Origin: SCGC-AAA076-P13 sp905478035
GTDB taxonomy: Bacteria > Pseudomonadota > Gammaproteobacteria > Magnimaribacterales > D2472
DNA: 64,000 nt
Assembly: GCA_943846785.1 (NCBI GenBank)
Contig: OX044367.1
Location: 1,116,001-1,180,000, forward strand
Reading direction: 5' to 3'
The notes beneath the pieces are model-generated. The model saw only the letters and a list, made by a program, of their open reading frames with translations. It was not told the DNA's origin and searched no databases. Made by a program: the position numbers and the translations under genes. Each line of letters begins with the position of its first letter. The stretch's first letter is position 1. Below are positions 8,344 to 17,959 of the stretch, one piece after another.

Positions 8344-10167
8344 TTAAGATAAATACTTATCAAGTTGCCTTAGATACCTAGCAGGATCCTGCGGTGATCC
8401 ACCCTCTGCTATAACAGCATAATCATATAAAAAATCAACAAAAGAATTAAACTGTTTACCCTTTAAATCTTTTAATTTTTTTAATAACTTGTGTTTGGCA
8501 TTAATTTCAAAAATTGGATTAGAAGCATCCATAGTTTGACCCGAGGCTTCAAGTATTCTTCTTAATTGAGCTCCAGGTTCATTTTTTGGAACAACCAGGC
8601 ATGATGCAGAATCAGTTAACCTGGAACTAACAATAACTTCAGATACTTTTTCACCTAAATGTTTTTTTATCTTTGATATTAAATCTTGATCTGATTCTGA
8701 AACTTTTTTAGTATCATCCTCATTAATTTCTTCTTTTGCAACATTAACTAATTCTTTTCCCTTGTATTCCATTAAGCCTGTCATTAACCACTCATCAATG
8801 CGATCAGTTAATAGTAAAACTTCTTTGCCTTTAGATTTAAGGCCCTCGATATGAGGAGAATTTGCTGCAGCCTGATATGTATCAGCAACGCAATAATATA
8901 TCTTATTATCACCTTCTATCATTCTTGCAATGTAGTCATCTAATGTATGTTCAGGAGAATCTTTTTCAGAGAAAGTTGAAGCAAATAATAATAGACTTGA
9001 AATTAGCTCTTTGTTTTCAAAATCTTCAGCAGTACCTTCTTTTAAAACCAATCCATATTCATTCCAGAAGTTTTTATATTTATCAAAAGAATCTTTTTTA
9101 AGTTTATTCAGGGAGTCAAGCACTCTTTTAGTAACACCTTTCTTAATAGTATCAACCAACTGATGTTCTTGTAATATTTCTCTTGAAACATTTAATGGCA
9201 GATCACTGGTATCAATTATTCCTCTAACGAATCTTAGATAAAGAGGAAGAAAATGTGATGCATCATCCATTATAAAAACTCTTTGTATATAAAGCTTTAC
9301 TCCTCTTGGTGACTCTCTATTCCATAAATCAAAAGGTGGTTTTGATGGTATATATAGAAGATTGGTGTATTCATTTTTTCCTTCAACTTTATTGTGAGCC
9401 CACAGAAGTGGATCATCTTGATCGAAAGTAATAAATTTATAAAACTCATTGTATTCTTCATCTTTGATTGACCTTTTTGGTTTCAACCATAATGCTTCTG
9501 AGTCATTAATTCTATTTGCTTCGCCTGAATCAGAAATAAGATTAAGTGGAAAATTAATATACTGTGAATATTTTTCAAGAAGGAATTTAACTCTTCCCTC
9601 CTCTGCAAATTCATGATTATCATCATTTAAATATATAATAATATCTGTTCCATTCGTCTCTTTGGTTGATTCTTCAAGTTTATATTTTTCTTCACCTGAG
9701 CTCTCCCATAATACAGCTATATCTGATTTCTCATAAGCTGATTTAGATAGAACCTGTACCTTGTCTGCCACCATAAAAACCGAATAAAAACCTACCCCAA
9801 ATTGACCTATAAGATTTGAATCTTTCTGTTTATCTCCTGTTATATTATCTAGAAATGATGATGTTCCTGAACGTGCAATTGTTCCAATATTTTGGACTAT
9901 CTCCTCTTCTGTCATACCAATTCCATTATCAGAAATAACAATTTTGTTCTCTTCTTTAAAAACCTTTACTTCAATTTTTAGATCATTATTTAATTTAGAT
10001 ATTGATTTATCTTCAACAGCTTTAAATCTTAATTTATCTATAGCGTCAGAAGCATTGGAAACAAGCTCTCTTAAAAAAATTTCTTTATTTGAATATAAAG
10101 AATGAATCATCAGCTTTAAAAGCTGCTTTGTTTCTGTTTGAAATGTCTTTGTTTTTGCTCTAGCCAT
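8344..10167 (-). CDS. htpG: Hsp90-family chaperone HtpG
   Basis: ATP-dependent cytoplasmic chaperone. The 607 residues compare with about 620 usual. The N-terminal GHKL ATPase shows ELVSNASDAIDKLRF, DNGIGM and GQFGVGFYSVFMV. The middle domain contains GIIDTSDLPLNVSRE with the catalytic arginine region. The C-terminal dimerisation domain ends in a basic KYLS rather than an MEEVD-type tail, as in bacteria. A sigma-32-like promoter lies just upstream (10190-10218). Confidence 0.97.
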   Translation of the reverse strand: MARAKTKTFQTETKQLLKLMIHSLYSNKEIFLRELVSNASDAIDKLRFKAVEDKSISKLNNDLKIEVKVFKEENKIVISDNGIGMTEEEIVQNIGTIARSGTSSFLDNITGDKQKDSNLIGQFGVGFYSVFMVADKVQVLSKSAYEKSDIAVLWESSGEEKYKLEESTKETNGTDIIIYLNDDNHEFAEEGRVKFLLEKYSQYINFPLNLISDSGEANRINDSEALWLKPKRSIKDEEYNEFYKFITFDQDDPLLWAHNKVEGKNEYTNLLYIPSKPPFDLWNRESPRGVKLYIQRVFIMDDASHFLPLYLRFVRGIIDTSDLPLNVSREILQEHQLVDTIKKGVTKRVLDSLNKLKKDSFDKYKNFWNEYGLVLKEGTAEDFENKELISSLLLFASTFSEKDSPEHTLDDYIARMIEGDNKIYYCVADTYQAAANSPHIEGLKSKGKEVLLLTDRIDEWLMTGLMEYKGKELVNVAKEEINEDDTKKVSESDQDLISKIKKHLGEKVSEVIVSSRLTDSASCLVVPKNEPGAQLRRILEASGQTMDASNPIFEINAKHKLLKKLKDLKGKQFNSFVDFLYDYAVIAEGGSPQDPARYLRQLDKYLS

Positions 10168-10189
10168 ATAAAACCTCTGTATTAGCTAA

Positions 10190-10218
10190 TAATTGGTGTT
10201 TAAATAATAAAATTCAAG
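10190..10218 (-). promoter_or_regulatory. Sigma-32-like promoter before htpG
   Basis: On the minus strand CTTGAAT (10212-10218) is followed after 14 bases by ACCAATTA (10190-10197), resembling the heat-shock consensus CTTGAAA / CCCCATNT. It lies about 25 bp before the htpG start. The -35 part is good and the -10 part only half matches; supported mainly by the gene it serves. Confidence 0.4.
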
Positions 10219-10230
10219 TGCTATGTAAAT

Positions 10231-10638
10231 TTATAGAAAAGAAATTCTTACGATTTGTGTTACTGAAACTAATAATATAATTAAAGTATTAAAAACGCTT
10301 AGATTATGCAAAACCTTAAAGGTTTTGTCCCAACCTCGATCTCTTGCAGCATTGGTCAATGGAATTATTATGTATCCTAGAAAAGAAAATGATACAGCCA
10401 CTAAAGCCAAGTAAATATCAATAGTCTTAAAAAATAGGTAGGAAACCAAAAGTGCAATCAATGTTAATAACGTTAGTAAAAGGTAGTATCTAGGAAAGAT
10501 TTTTCTTAAAAAAAGTGAAGCATTTTGATTGTCTAAAACTTTAAATACCACTGGAGCAGTAAGCAGTACTTGTGCAAATATGATGCCTAGAACCAGGGAG
10601 TAACTAAGTATTAAAAGGCTTAAAGTAATAATATTCAT
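10231..10638 (-). CDS. DUF4149 (TMEM205-like) membrane protein
   Basis: 135 residues with four predicted transmembrane helices (about 5-27, 50-72, 76-98, 110-132). The motif FAQVLLTAPVVFKVL near 21-35 and NAARDRGWDKTFKVLHNLS near 101-119 fit the DUF4149/TMEM205-like family. Function unknown. It is upstream of htpG on the same strand, but with its own gap containing the candidate heat-shock promoter. Confidence 0.7.
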   Translation of the reverse strand: MNIITLSLLILSYSLVLGIIFAQVLLTAPVVFKVLDNQNASLFLRKIFPRYYLLLTLLTLIALLVSYLFFKTIDIYLALVAVSFSFLGYIIIPLTNAARDRGWDKTFKVLHNLSVFNTLIILLVSVTQIVRISFL

Positions 10639-10645
10639 AATAAAG

Positions 10646-10720
10646 TGGCGGTCTGACGGGGAATCGAACCCCGAACACCGCCGTGACAGGGCGGAATTAT
10701 AACCGTTTAACTACCAGACC
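10646..10720 (-). tRNA. tRNA-Asp (GTC)
   Basis: 75 nt with encoded CCA. Acceptor GGTCTGG pairs with TCAGACC, discriminator G. The anticodon arm is CCGCC-CTGTCAC-GGCGG, anticodon GTC. The T arm is CGGGG-TTCGATT-CCCCG. The D arm is short. Confidence 0.95.
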
Positions 10721-10774
10721 ACTAAACCGTTGGATTGAATAATATCTATTTTAGATAAAAGTGCAACCAAAAAC

Positions 10775-10851
10775 TGGTGGGTGATGACAGGTTCGAACTG
10801 CCGACCCTCTCGGTGTAAACGAGATGCTCTACCAAACTGAGCTAATCACCC
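10775..10851 (-). tRNA. tRNA-Val (TAC)
   Basis: 77 nt with encoded CCA. Acceptor GGGTGAT pairs with ATCACCC, discriminator A. The anticodon arm is TCTCG-TTTACAC-CGAGA, anticodon TAC. Upstream of tRNA-Asp on the same strand. Confidence 0.96.
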
Positions 10852-10945
10852 CAAGCTCAGTATTATATTGATAATATTCAACTATACAAAACAAATTTCT
10901 ATTTTTTTTTAAGATCGTTTCAATATTTCTATAACAATGAAGGTT

Positions 10946-11827
10946 TTAGTTTTTAGAAAGGCTTATCCTTGCTAAATAAATACCAAATAGCGTAATAAAA
11001 ATAAATAGAATTTGATTAGCATTTAAAATTTCTGAAAATATAAATGATGCCAAAATAGTCGCAGTCAGTGGTTGCATTAACAACCCTATAGATCCACTAG
11101 ATGCAGATATTTTTGCAATACCATAAGTAATCAAAAATTGGCCTCCAAATTGACATAAAAAAGCTAATAAAAATAAATTCTGCCACTCAAAACTTGATGA
11201 TGGTAATTTGTTACCAGACTCTAACAACATGGGGATAATAGCAAAAATACTACAAAACAAAGTAGTATAAAATATTATATTTAAAGCTGTTTCTTTGCCT
11301 AGCTTTGAGATGATTAGTAAGTAAGTAGCATATCCAAATGCAGCAAATAAACATAATATGTCACCAAGTATTTTCCCATTAATATAATTATTAGAAAAAA
11401 TTATTAAGCCTATGATGCCAATATATGTAATAACAAATGATGCAGTAAATCCTTTAGCAGGTTTCTCTTTAAAAAAAATATAGCTTAATACTGCTATCAA
11501 TATTGGAGCTGAATTAACAATGATTGTTGCATTAGATACAGATGTAATGTCCATTGCGTAATGCCAGAGAACCAAATCAAAAGTAAAGGCAATAGATGCT
11601 ATTGCTGAATAAAATATAGTTTTTTTATCTTTGACCTGAAAAGAAATTTTTTTGTTGAGGTAGAAATTAAGTAAAAATAAAAAAGGAAGAGTAAGTATCA
11701 TTCGATAAAATAAAATGGCAGATGGAGACAATTCGCTCCATTTCACAAATATAGGCGCAAAACCAATAAGCATTGCTCCAGATGCAAGCATAAGAAAATA
11801 ATTTGAACGCTGAAAATTATTAATCAT
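10946..11827 (-). CDS. EamA/DMT-family transporter
   Basis: 293 residues with ten predicted transmembrane helices arranged as two EamA repeats. Repeat 1 includes KWSELSPSAILFYRMI and repeat 2 starts near GKILGDILCLFAAFGYAT. Members export amino acids, nucleosides or other metabolites; the substrate cannot be read. It is divergent from xseA with under 20 bp between start codons, so each promoter must lie inside the other gene. Confidence 0.85.
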   Translation of the reverse strand: MINNFQRSNYFLMLASGAMLIGFAPIFVKWSELSPSAILFYRMILTLPFLFLLNFYLNKKISFQVKDKKTIFYSAIASIAFTFDLVLWHYAMDITSVSNATIIVNSAPILIAVLSYIFFKEKPAKGFTASFVITYIGIIGLIIFSNNYINGKILGDILCLFAAFGYATYLLIISKLGKETALNIIFYTTLFCSIFAIIPMLLESGNKLPSSSFEWQNLFLLAFLCQFGGQFLITYGIAKISASSGSIGLLMQPLTATILASFIFSEILNANQILFIFITLFGIYLARISLSKN

Positions 11828-11844
11828 GAAGTTATACTTTGAAA

Positions 11845-13224
11845 ATGAATACTGTTAATGACGACATTGTAGATCAGAAAATAGAAATTATCTCTGTAGG
11901 AGAGCTAAACAGATCTGCAAAGCATTTATTAGAGAATGCCTTTAATAATATTTCTGTTGTTGGAGAAATATCAAATATGTCACGTCCAAGTTCAGGTCAT
12001 ATCTATTTCACATTAAAAGATGAAGACGGTGCTATAGGATGTGCAATGTGGAGATCTCAAGCTTCAAAGCTTAACTTCAGTCCTGAGAATGGAGACAAAT
12101 GCATTTTAAAAGGTCAGGTTAGTATTTATCCAGCATCAGGCAGATATCAATTAATGGTTAAGTCTATAGAGCAAGCTGGATCGGGAAATTTGATGCAGCA
12201 ATTTGAAGATTTAAAAAAGAAACTTGATCGAGAGGGATTATTTGACGTTAAAAATAAATTACCGCTCCCAGACTCACCAAAGCATATTGCAGTAATTACT
12301 TCGGCATCTACAGCTGCTTTTCAAGATATATTAAGTACTATTAAAAGAAGAGCTCCATCTGCACAAATATCTTTGAGCAAAGCTGTTGTTCAAGGCGATA
12401 CAGCACCAAGAACCATAATAAAAGCTTTAGAAAGAATACTAGTTTTCAATGAAAACAATATACAAAATCAAATTGATACAGTTATTTTGGCAAGAGGCGG
12501 TGGTTCTATTGAAGACCTATGGTGTTTTAATAATGAAGATCTTGCTCGAGAAATTTCTGCTTTTCCTTTACCTACCATATCAGGAGTTGGGCATGAAATA
12601 GATTTCACGATTTGTGATTTTGTTTCTGATATTAGATCTCCAACACCAACAGCTGCTGCTGAACTTGTAAGTGAATTTAATTTTAAAGCTCTTGATAAGC
12701 TTGATAGTTATTTTCATGAAATTACATCGAGAATTTCTCATTCATTGAAATTAAAAAGACACTCAATTATTGCAGCAAAATCAAACTTAAAAAGTCCTTT
12801 AACGATACTTAGAGAGCAAAATCAAAAGCTTGATAACCTTGAGCTAAGGATAAAACAAAGCATTAAGCTTAATAGTCAGTCCAATAATCAAAATTTAAAT
12901 AACTATTATTTAAGATTAATGGAAAAAAATCCAAAAAACCTTCTTCAACAATTAGAAACTAGAATAAAAAATATATCAAAAATACTTGAAATGAATATTA
13001 AAAATAAATTGTCAATTAAGGCAATAAAAATAAGAGATTCTAATAAAAATTTAATGATACTAAACCCTCTTTCTATTTTGGATAGAGGCTATTCCATTAT
13101 TCAAAATAAAAAAGGTAAAGCCATCAAGGGGAATTCTGATGTTTCTGTTGGTGAAAATCTAACAGCGAGGCTTAGTGAAGGCTTCCTTGAGATAGAGGTA
13201 AAAGATGCGATTGCTAAAAAGTAG
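11845..13224 (+). CDS. xseA: Exodeoxyribonuclease VII large subunit
   Basis: Single-strand-specific exonuclease subunit in DNA repair. About 459 residues. An N-terminal OB-fold is followed by catalytic domain motifs SGHIYFTLKDEDG, VITSASTAAFQDIL, RGGGSIEDLWCFN and GVGHEIDFTICD, then a coiled-coil region and a C-terminal DRGYSII segment. I prefer the ATG at 11845 over an in-frame TTG two codons upstream. The small subunit gene xseB is not in the window. It overlaps the next gene by 20 bp. Confidence 0.94.
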   Translation: MNTVNDDIVDQKIEIISVGELNRSAKHLLENAFNNISVVGEISNMSRPSSGHIYFTLKDEDGAIGCAMWRSQASKLNFSPENGDKCILKGQVSIYPASGRYQLMVKSIEQAGSGNLMQQFEDLKKKLDREGLFDVKNKLPLPDSPKHIAVITSASTAAFQDILSTIKRRAPSAQISLSKAVVQGDTAPRTIIKALERILVFNENNIQNQIDTVILARGGGSIEDLWCFNNEDLAREISAFPLPTISGVGHEIDFTICDFVSDIRSPTPTAAAELVSEFNFKALDKLDSYFHEITSRISHSLKLKRHSIIAAKSNLKSPLTILREQNQKLDNLELRIKQSIKLNSQSNNQNLNNYYLRLMEKNPKNLLQQLETRIKNISKILEMNIKNKLSIKAIKIRDSNKNLMILNPLSILDRGYSIIQNKKGKAIKGNSDVSVGENLTARLSEGFLEIEVKDAIAKK

Positions 13225-14005
13225 AAACTTTTTAATAGTATCTATTTCTGCATTTTGTTGTTTAGTTTATTCAGAGACAGTTGCTACTCCAGGGGAATTA
13301 ATAGCCATTAAACTCAATGAAAACGCACAAGAATATAGTTCTAATAATCTGATTATTGAGCAAGGTAAAAATAAGTATATGATCATCCCTGTTGCTCATG
13401 ATCAAAAAGAAATAATAATAGGTAAATACAAAATTAAAGTTTTAGAGAAAGACTTTGGTGAATCACGTATTACTATAAGCAATCTCTCAATGGTTGATTT
13501 AAATAATGAAGATATGGAAAGAGCATATAAAGAATCGCAATTGATACGGGCAGCTATAAGCACATATTCTGATAATAAAAAACCATCTTTGAATTTTCTT
13601 CAGCCTGTTGATGGTGTAATTTCTAGTAGATATGGAAAAAAAAGATTTATCAATGATTCGCCTAGGTCACCTCATCTAGCTTTAGATATCGCAGCTCCAG
13701 AAGGTACATCAATAATCGCCCCGGCAGATGCTAAGGTAGTTCTAACTGGTAATTTCTTTTATGGAGGAAATTACATAATCCTCGATCATGGTTATGGGAT
13801 GCTTACATCTTATAGTCATCTTTCAAAAATTGTTGTTGCTAAAGGCGATATGGTAAAGCAATCAGATTTAATTGGAGAAGTAGGCTCTACTGGAAGAGTA
13901 ACTGGCCCTCATTTACATTGGACTGTTTACCTGAACAAAGTCAGAATAAATCCTGAATCTTTATTAAAAGAAAATTATTTAAGCTCCCTTTTGGAGGCTA
14001 TATAA
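13205..14005 (+). CDS. M23-family metallopeptidase (secreted, LytM-like)
   Basis: 266 residues: signal peptide (about 1-23, MRLLKSRNFLIVSISAFCCL), a beta-rich middle region, and a C-terminal M23 domain from about 130. Zinc ligands are in HLALD and HLHW; YGNYIILDHG-type strands are present. It likely acts on peptidoglycan cross-bridges or as an amidase activator in the periplasm. Position directly after xseA is a recurring gammaproteobacterial arrangement. The end overlaps the convergent TlpA-like gene by 27 bp. Confidence 0.88.
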   Translation: MRLLKSRNFLIVSISAFCCLVYSETVATPGELIAIKLNENAQEYSSNNLIIEQGKNKYMIIPVAHDQKEIIIGKYKIKVLEKDFGESRITISNLSMVDLNNEDMERAYKESQLIRAAISTYSDNKKPSLNFLQPVDGVISSRYGKKRFINDSPRSPHLALDIAAPEGTSIIAPADAKVVLTGNFFYGGNYIILDHGYGMLTSYSHLSKIVVAKGDMVKQSDLIGEVGSTGRVTGPHLHWTVYLNKVRINPESLLKENYLSSLLEAI

Positions 14006-14431
14006 AATTTCGTTAAGACTATCTTTTGTTTGAGGTCTGAAGAGAGATTTTACAATCTCGCCATTAGGGTTAATATAAAAAGTAGCAGGAACTGCAGGCG
14101 GCGTTTGTATCCCCCATATTTCTCTTGGATGTGATATGAGAGAAGGTACATCAACCTTAAATTTTTTTGATATTGGAGCAAGATCTTCAGCATCCAATTC
14201 ATCAAAGTTAAAAGCATAGACTAAGATATCTTTATTTTCATGGGCGAACTCCACCAATTCAGGAATTTCTTTTATGCATGGAGCACACCAATCAGCCCAA
14301 TAATTAATAACAATCCAATTGCCATTAAGCTTGTTAATGGAAGTATCAGATCCATTAAATACTTCGATGTCATTATTTTGACATCCTATTAATAAGAAGA
14401 GACATAAGAAGGTTATAATTTTATTTATCAT
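13979..14431 (-). CDS. TlpA-like thiol-disulfide lipoprotein
   Basis: 150 residues. The N-terminus MINKIITFLCLFLLIGC is a lipoprotein signal with the cysteine at 17. The thioredoxin fold carries WCAPC at 48-52 and a cis-proline region PPAVPATFYI. It probably reduces periplasmic disulfides, perhaps for cytochrome maturation or copper proteins; the target is unknown. Convergent with and overlapping the M23 gene. Confidence 0.88.
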   Translation of the reverse strand: MINKIITFLCLFLLIGCQNNDIEVFNGSDTSINKLNGNWIVINYWADWCAPCIKEIPELVEFAHENKDILVYAFNFDELDAEDLAPISKKFKVDVPSLISHPREIWGIQTPPAVPATFYINPNGEIVKSLFRPQTKDSLNEILYSLQKGA

Positions 14432-14458
14432 TATGATATTTTAGGCTAATTACGACAT

Positions 14459-15055
14459 ATGGAAAATAAATATTTACTAATTCTTTTTTATTCAGCAGGT
14501 GGATCTGTTAGAAATCTTGCACATGCAATAGCAGATGGTGCAGAATCTGTTGGTTTAGAAATTAAAATAAGAACAGTGCCTAAAGTTTCACCAGACATTG
14601 AAGCTAGTGAATCTTCGATACCAAAACATGATGAGATATATTGCACCAAAGATGATCTTATTAATTGTAGTGGACTTGCTCTTGGCTCTCCTACCAGATT
14701 TGGTTCAATGGCTGCGCCCTTAAAATACTTCTTAGATACAACAGGTGATCTTTGGGCTACTAATAGCCTTGAAGACATTCCTGGGTTTGCTTTTACTTCA
14801 ACAAGCTCAATGCATGGAGGTCAAGAGTTAACTATTAATAACCTTATTACATATATGCTTCATCATGGAATGATTATCCATGGATCACCCTACTCTATAA
14901 AAGAGTTAGGTATTACTAAATCTGGAGGAACTCCTTATGGCCCATCACATGTTGAAAGCTTTAATAATTCAAATAACCTTTCTCCAGATGAATATACTAT
15001 AGCTAAAAAAACTGGTGAAAGAATTGCAAAGTTAATTAAACTATTGAATGCTTAA
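14459..15055 (+). CDS. WrbA-type flavodoxin-like NAD(P)H:quinone oxidoreductase
   Basis: 198 residues with a flavodoxin fold. The phosphate loop is FYSAGGSVRNLAHAIADG near the N-terminus, and the family signature GSPTRFGSMAAPLKYFLDTT is near residues 80-99. FTSTSSMHGGQELT matches the WrbA region that binds FMN. Two-electron reduction of quinones is expected. It overlaps the following DUF2069 gene by 8 bp, a pairing seen in other gammaproteobacteria. Confidence 0.87.
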   Translation: MENKYLLILFYSAGGSVRNLAHAIADGAESVGLEIKIRTVPKVSPDIEASESSIPKHDEIYCTKDDLINCSGLALGSPTRFGSMAAPLKYFLDTTGDLWATNSLEDIPGFAFTSTSSMHGGQELTINNLITYMLHHGMIIHGSPYSIKELGITKSGGTPYGPSHVESFNNSNNLSPDEYTIAKKTGERIAKLIKLLNA

Positions 15056-15380
15056 AATTAATAATTATAAAAAAGTTACAAATATTTTTATAACTTTATT
15101 AGTTTCACTAAAGCTTATTACTCTTGTTAGTCAAAAAATTAACATTATTTTTTTTATTTTTTGGTCTATGCCTTTTTTAATTTTTTATTTTTTTTCAAAA
15201 AAAAATTCCATCAAATCTTATCAAAGTTTCTGCTTTATTTTATTAATTTATTTTATGTCTGCATCGTTGAGAGTATTTGGAATAATTCCTCATATATATG
15301 ACTTAGCTGAATTAATCTTAATAGTATTATTCTTTGTTCATTGCTTATTTGGGCCTCGCACACTAAGATCACAAATGTAA
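15048..15380 (+). CDS. DUF2069 family membrane protein
   Basis: 110 residues with three or four transmembrane helices and a short GPRTLRSQ tail. The size, hydrophobic pattern and position after a WrbA-type gene support DUF2069; function unknown. The start overlaps the end of the flavoprotein gene. Confidence 0.65.
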   Translation: MLKINNYKKVTNIFITLLVSLKLITLVSQKINIIFFIFWSMPFLIFYFFSKKNSIKSYQSFCFILLIYFMSASLRVFGIIPHIYDLAELILIVLFFVHCLFGPRTLRSQM

Positions 15381-15439
15381 AGTTTACTTTACAAGTTTTA
15401 AAGCATCGCCTATGATATGCCCCAAATTTGGAGAATCAT

Positions 15440-17281
15440 ATGACTGATAAAAAATCTATCTGGAATCGCGCTAGCGACTTTCTAGCATTAACTAGAAAAA
15501 TATTTATAAATGGTGTCACAGCTATAGTGCTTGTTGTAATAACCTTTTCAATACTTGGCGGATTTGCCTCTTCATTTAGTGGAGAAGAGAAAATAGATAC
15601 TACAGACAAGGTGCTATGGTTTAAACCAATTGGCGTTGTTGTTGACTCAGGCGTAAACAGTAGCGATATTTCATTAGATCAAATTATTTCTGGCGGCGGT
15701 CAGGTTGAACAACATGAGCTTCAAGATTTGCTAGATGTATTAAATACTGCTGCTACTGATGATAACTTAAGTGCAGTATATTTAAATGTATCTGAGCTAG
15801 GTATGTATTGGTCTTCGGCATTTAAGTTAGCAGATGCAGTTAGGAACGTTAAGGATAGTGGCAAAAGAGTTATCGCCTATGCTAGCCCTGTTTCAGGCGG
15901 GTACACTAATTCATCATATCTCATTAGCTCGCAAGCTAATGAAGTTTTTATAAATAAGTATGGGGCGGTTCAAGCTTTTGGATTTTCTAGAAAAAGAGAA
16001 TATATGATTGATTTTTATGAAAATGTTAAATTAAATTTTAATGTTTTTACTGCCGGTGATTTCAAATCAGGTCCAGAGCCCTATACAAGAAATTCAATGT
16101 CGGATGCGGATAAGTTAGCCTGGAACGAATTCGCTGACCCAATGTGGAAAAAAATGACAACGATTATGGAAACAGCAAGAGGTCTTCCCGAAGGTACTAT
16201 TCAAAGCTATGGTGATAATGCAATTCAAATGATGGCTGAAAACGCAGAATATGCTGAAGTTGCTAAAAACATTGGTCTTGTTGACCATATTGTTACAGTT
16301 GAGGAGTTAAAGTCCTGGATGTTTGAAGAGTATCCAAATGACGAAGATGATAAGTACTCTTATCCTGATAGTATTTCAATATATGACTATCTTTCTACAT
16401 TAGATAAAAAAGAAACTAAATCTTCAAATAATATCGCTATTATAAATGTAGAGGGTGCAATCATGACTGGCGAAGTCTCTTATGGTGTCGCTGGGTCAGA
16501 TACAATCGTAAAAAATATTCAAGATGCAACTGAGGACAAATCTGTTAAAGCTCTGGTTTTGCGAGTAAATAGTCCTGGTGGAGGTGTTTATGCTAGTGAA
16601 TTAATTACTAATGCATTGAATGAATTTAAAGATACAGGAAGACCAATTGTTTCATCAATGGGAGATATTGCTGCATCTGGAGGAGTTTGGGTTACTACAA
16701 GTTCTGATGAAATATGGGCTGAAAATGACACTCTAACAGGATCAATTGGGGTTTACGGTATTGTTCCTACTCTTGATGGTTTATACGATTGGGCTGGCAT
16801 TACAGTAGATGGAATAAGTTCAACAAAAGCGGCAGAATGGGATCCAAGATTAGAAATGCCAACTGATGTAAAAGCAATGATTCAAGCAAGTATTGATAAC
16901 ACTTATTTTAAATTCGTTTCAAAAGTAGCTAATAATCGAGGAATGTCATATGAAGATGTTCTACCTATAGCTGGCGGAAGAATCTGGGCTGGAAATAAGG
17001 CACTCGAGTTAGGGCTTGTTGACGCTATTGGTGGACTTGATGAGGCTCTATCCTCAGCGGCAGAAATGGCTGATATTACTGACTACCAAGTTAAAACATA
17101 TAAACAGGAGATGGACCCATTTGAGCTATTCCTTAGTGAACTTTTAGAAAATATAGATTTTAAAATTAGCTCTGATCCAAGAATTGAATTTCTTAACTCA
17201 GTGTTGCCAAAACACATCAAACTAATCAATCCAAATGAAAAAAGCGTACTAGCTTATTGCTTTGAATGCGATCTAGAGTAA
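15440..17281 (+). CDS. sppA: Signal peptide peptidase SppA, 67-kDa type
   Basis: Inner-membrane serine protease that degrades cleaved signal peptides. 613 residues, matching the long duplicated form. An N-terminal membrane anchor (about 26-44) precedes two ClpP-like domains. The general-base lysine lies in FTAGDFKSGPEPYT (Lys 209) and the nucleophile in GDIAASGG (Ser 413). The ATG at 15440 is chosen because GGAG sits 6 bases upstream; an in-frame TTG 12 bases earlier would put the site inside the gene. It overlaps convergent hda by 9 bp. Confidence 0.94.
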   Translation: MTDKKSIWNRASDFLALTRKIFINGVTAIVLVVITFSILGGFASSFSGEEKIDTTDKVLWFKPIGVVVDSGVNSSDISLDQIISGGGQVEQHELQDLLDVLNTAATDDNLSAVYLNVSELGMYWSSAFKLADAVRNVKDSGKRVIAYASPVSGGYTNSSYLISSQANEVFINKYGAVQAFGFSRKREYMIDFYENVKLNFNVFTAGDFKSGPEPYTRNSMSDADKLAWNEFADPMWKKMTTIMETARGLPEGTIQSYGDNAIQMMAENAEYAEVAKNIGLVDHIVTVEELKSWMFEEYPNDEDDKYSYPDSISIYDYLSTLDKKETKSSNNIAIINVEGAIMTGEVSYGVAGSDTIVKNIQDATEDKSVKALVLRVNSPGGGVYASELITNALNEFKDTGRPIVSSMGDIAASGGVWVTTSSDEIWAENDTLTGSIGVYGIVPTLDGLYDWAGITVDGISSTKAAEWDPRLEMPTDVKAMIQASIDNTYFKFVSKVANNRGMSYEDVLPIAGGRIWAGNKALELGLVDAIGGLDEALSSAAEMADITDYQVKTYKQEMDPFELFLSELLENIDFKISSDPRIEFLNSVLPKHIKLINPNEKSVLAYCFECDLE

Positions 17282-17959
17282 TTCTTTTATAAGGGGGATT
17301 GTTATCCTCCTTTTATTTTCCATTGAGAGCTGATCAAGGCTCTCAAGGATTTTAACAAGATCAGACATATTTCTTTTTGTATATGTAATCAAATACTGAG
17401 CCTCTCTGTCTCCAAGATTTATTGAACTTAGATTTGCTATATTTTTTAAAGCCTCAAGAAGGTGATTATCGCTAATTGGAAAAATTTCATAGCTGTTAAA
17501 CTTTTTCATTCTTGAATCAAGATCTGGTAAGGAAAAGGCTGCTTTTATATCTTCAGATGAAGATGTAAAAATAAGTCTACAGTTTGTCTGAAGAGAGTTA
17601 TTTATTAGATTGAAGAGCCCTATTTCCCATTCTTTTTTATTACGAATGATTTCTAAACCATCTATACAAACCAAGTCCATATTTTCTATAGACTCAATTA
17701 TATCTACTCCATATCTGACAACCTCTTTTAATGGAAGAAATAATGCAGATTTTTTATTTTTACTATATTCATTACATAAAGACTGAAGTAAATAAGTTTT
17801 TCCGGAATTTTTAACTCCATAGATATATAGGTTATCTCCATTAGATAAATCTTTTATATCGTTTAATAGTTGCTCATTTTGTGGATCAACATAAAAGCTA
17901 TTAAAATTTGATTTAAAAGTCTTATTCCAAGGAAAAGTTAACTGTTTTGGGCTATTCAT
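17273..17959 (-). CDS. hda: DnaA regulatory inactivator Hda
   Basis: AAA+ protein that works with the DNA-loaded beta clamp to stimulate ATP hydrolysis by DnaA and limit re-initiation. 228 residues. A clamp-binding-like N-terminus QLTFPW lies at 5-10, a P-loop GVKNSGKT near 54-61, Walker B VCIDGLEII, and a sensor-like region FTSSSEDIKAAF. Gene order hda-pgsA-DUF2066 next to purM supports Hda rather than DnaA. Confidence 0.9.
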   Translation of the reverse strand: MNSPKQLTFPWNKTFKSNFNSFYVDPQNEQLLNDIKDLSNGDNLYIYGVKNSGKTYLLQSLCNEYSKNKKSALFLPLKEVVRYGVDIIESIENMDLVCIDGLEIIRNKKEWEIGLFNLINNSLQTNCRLIFTSSSEDIKAAFSLPDLDSRMKKFNSYEIFPISDNHLLEALKNIANLSSINLGDREAQYLITYTKRNMSDLVKILESLDQLSMENKRRITIPLIKELL

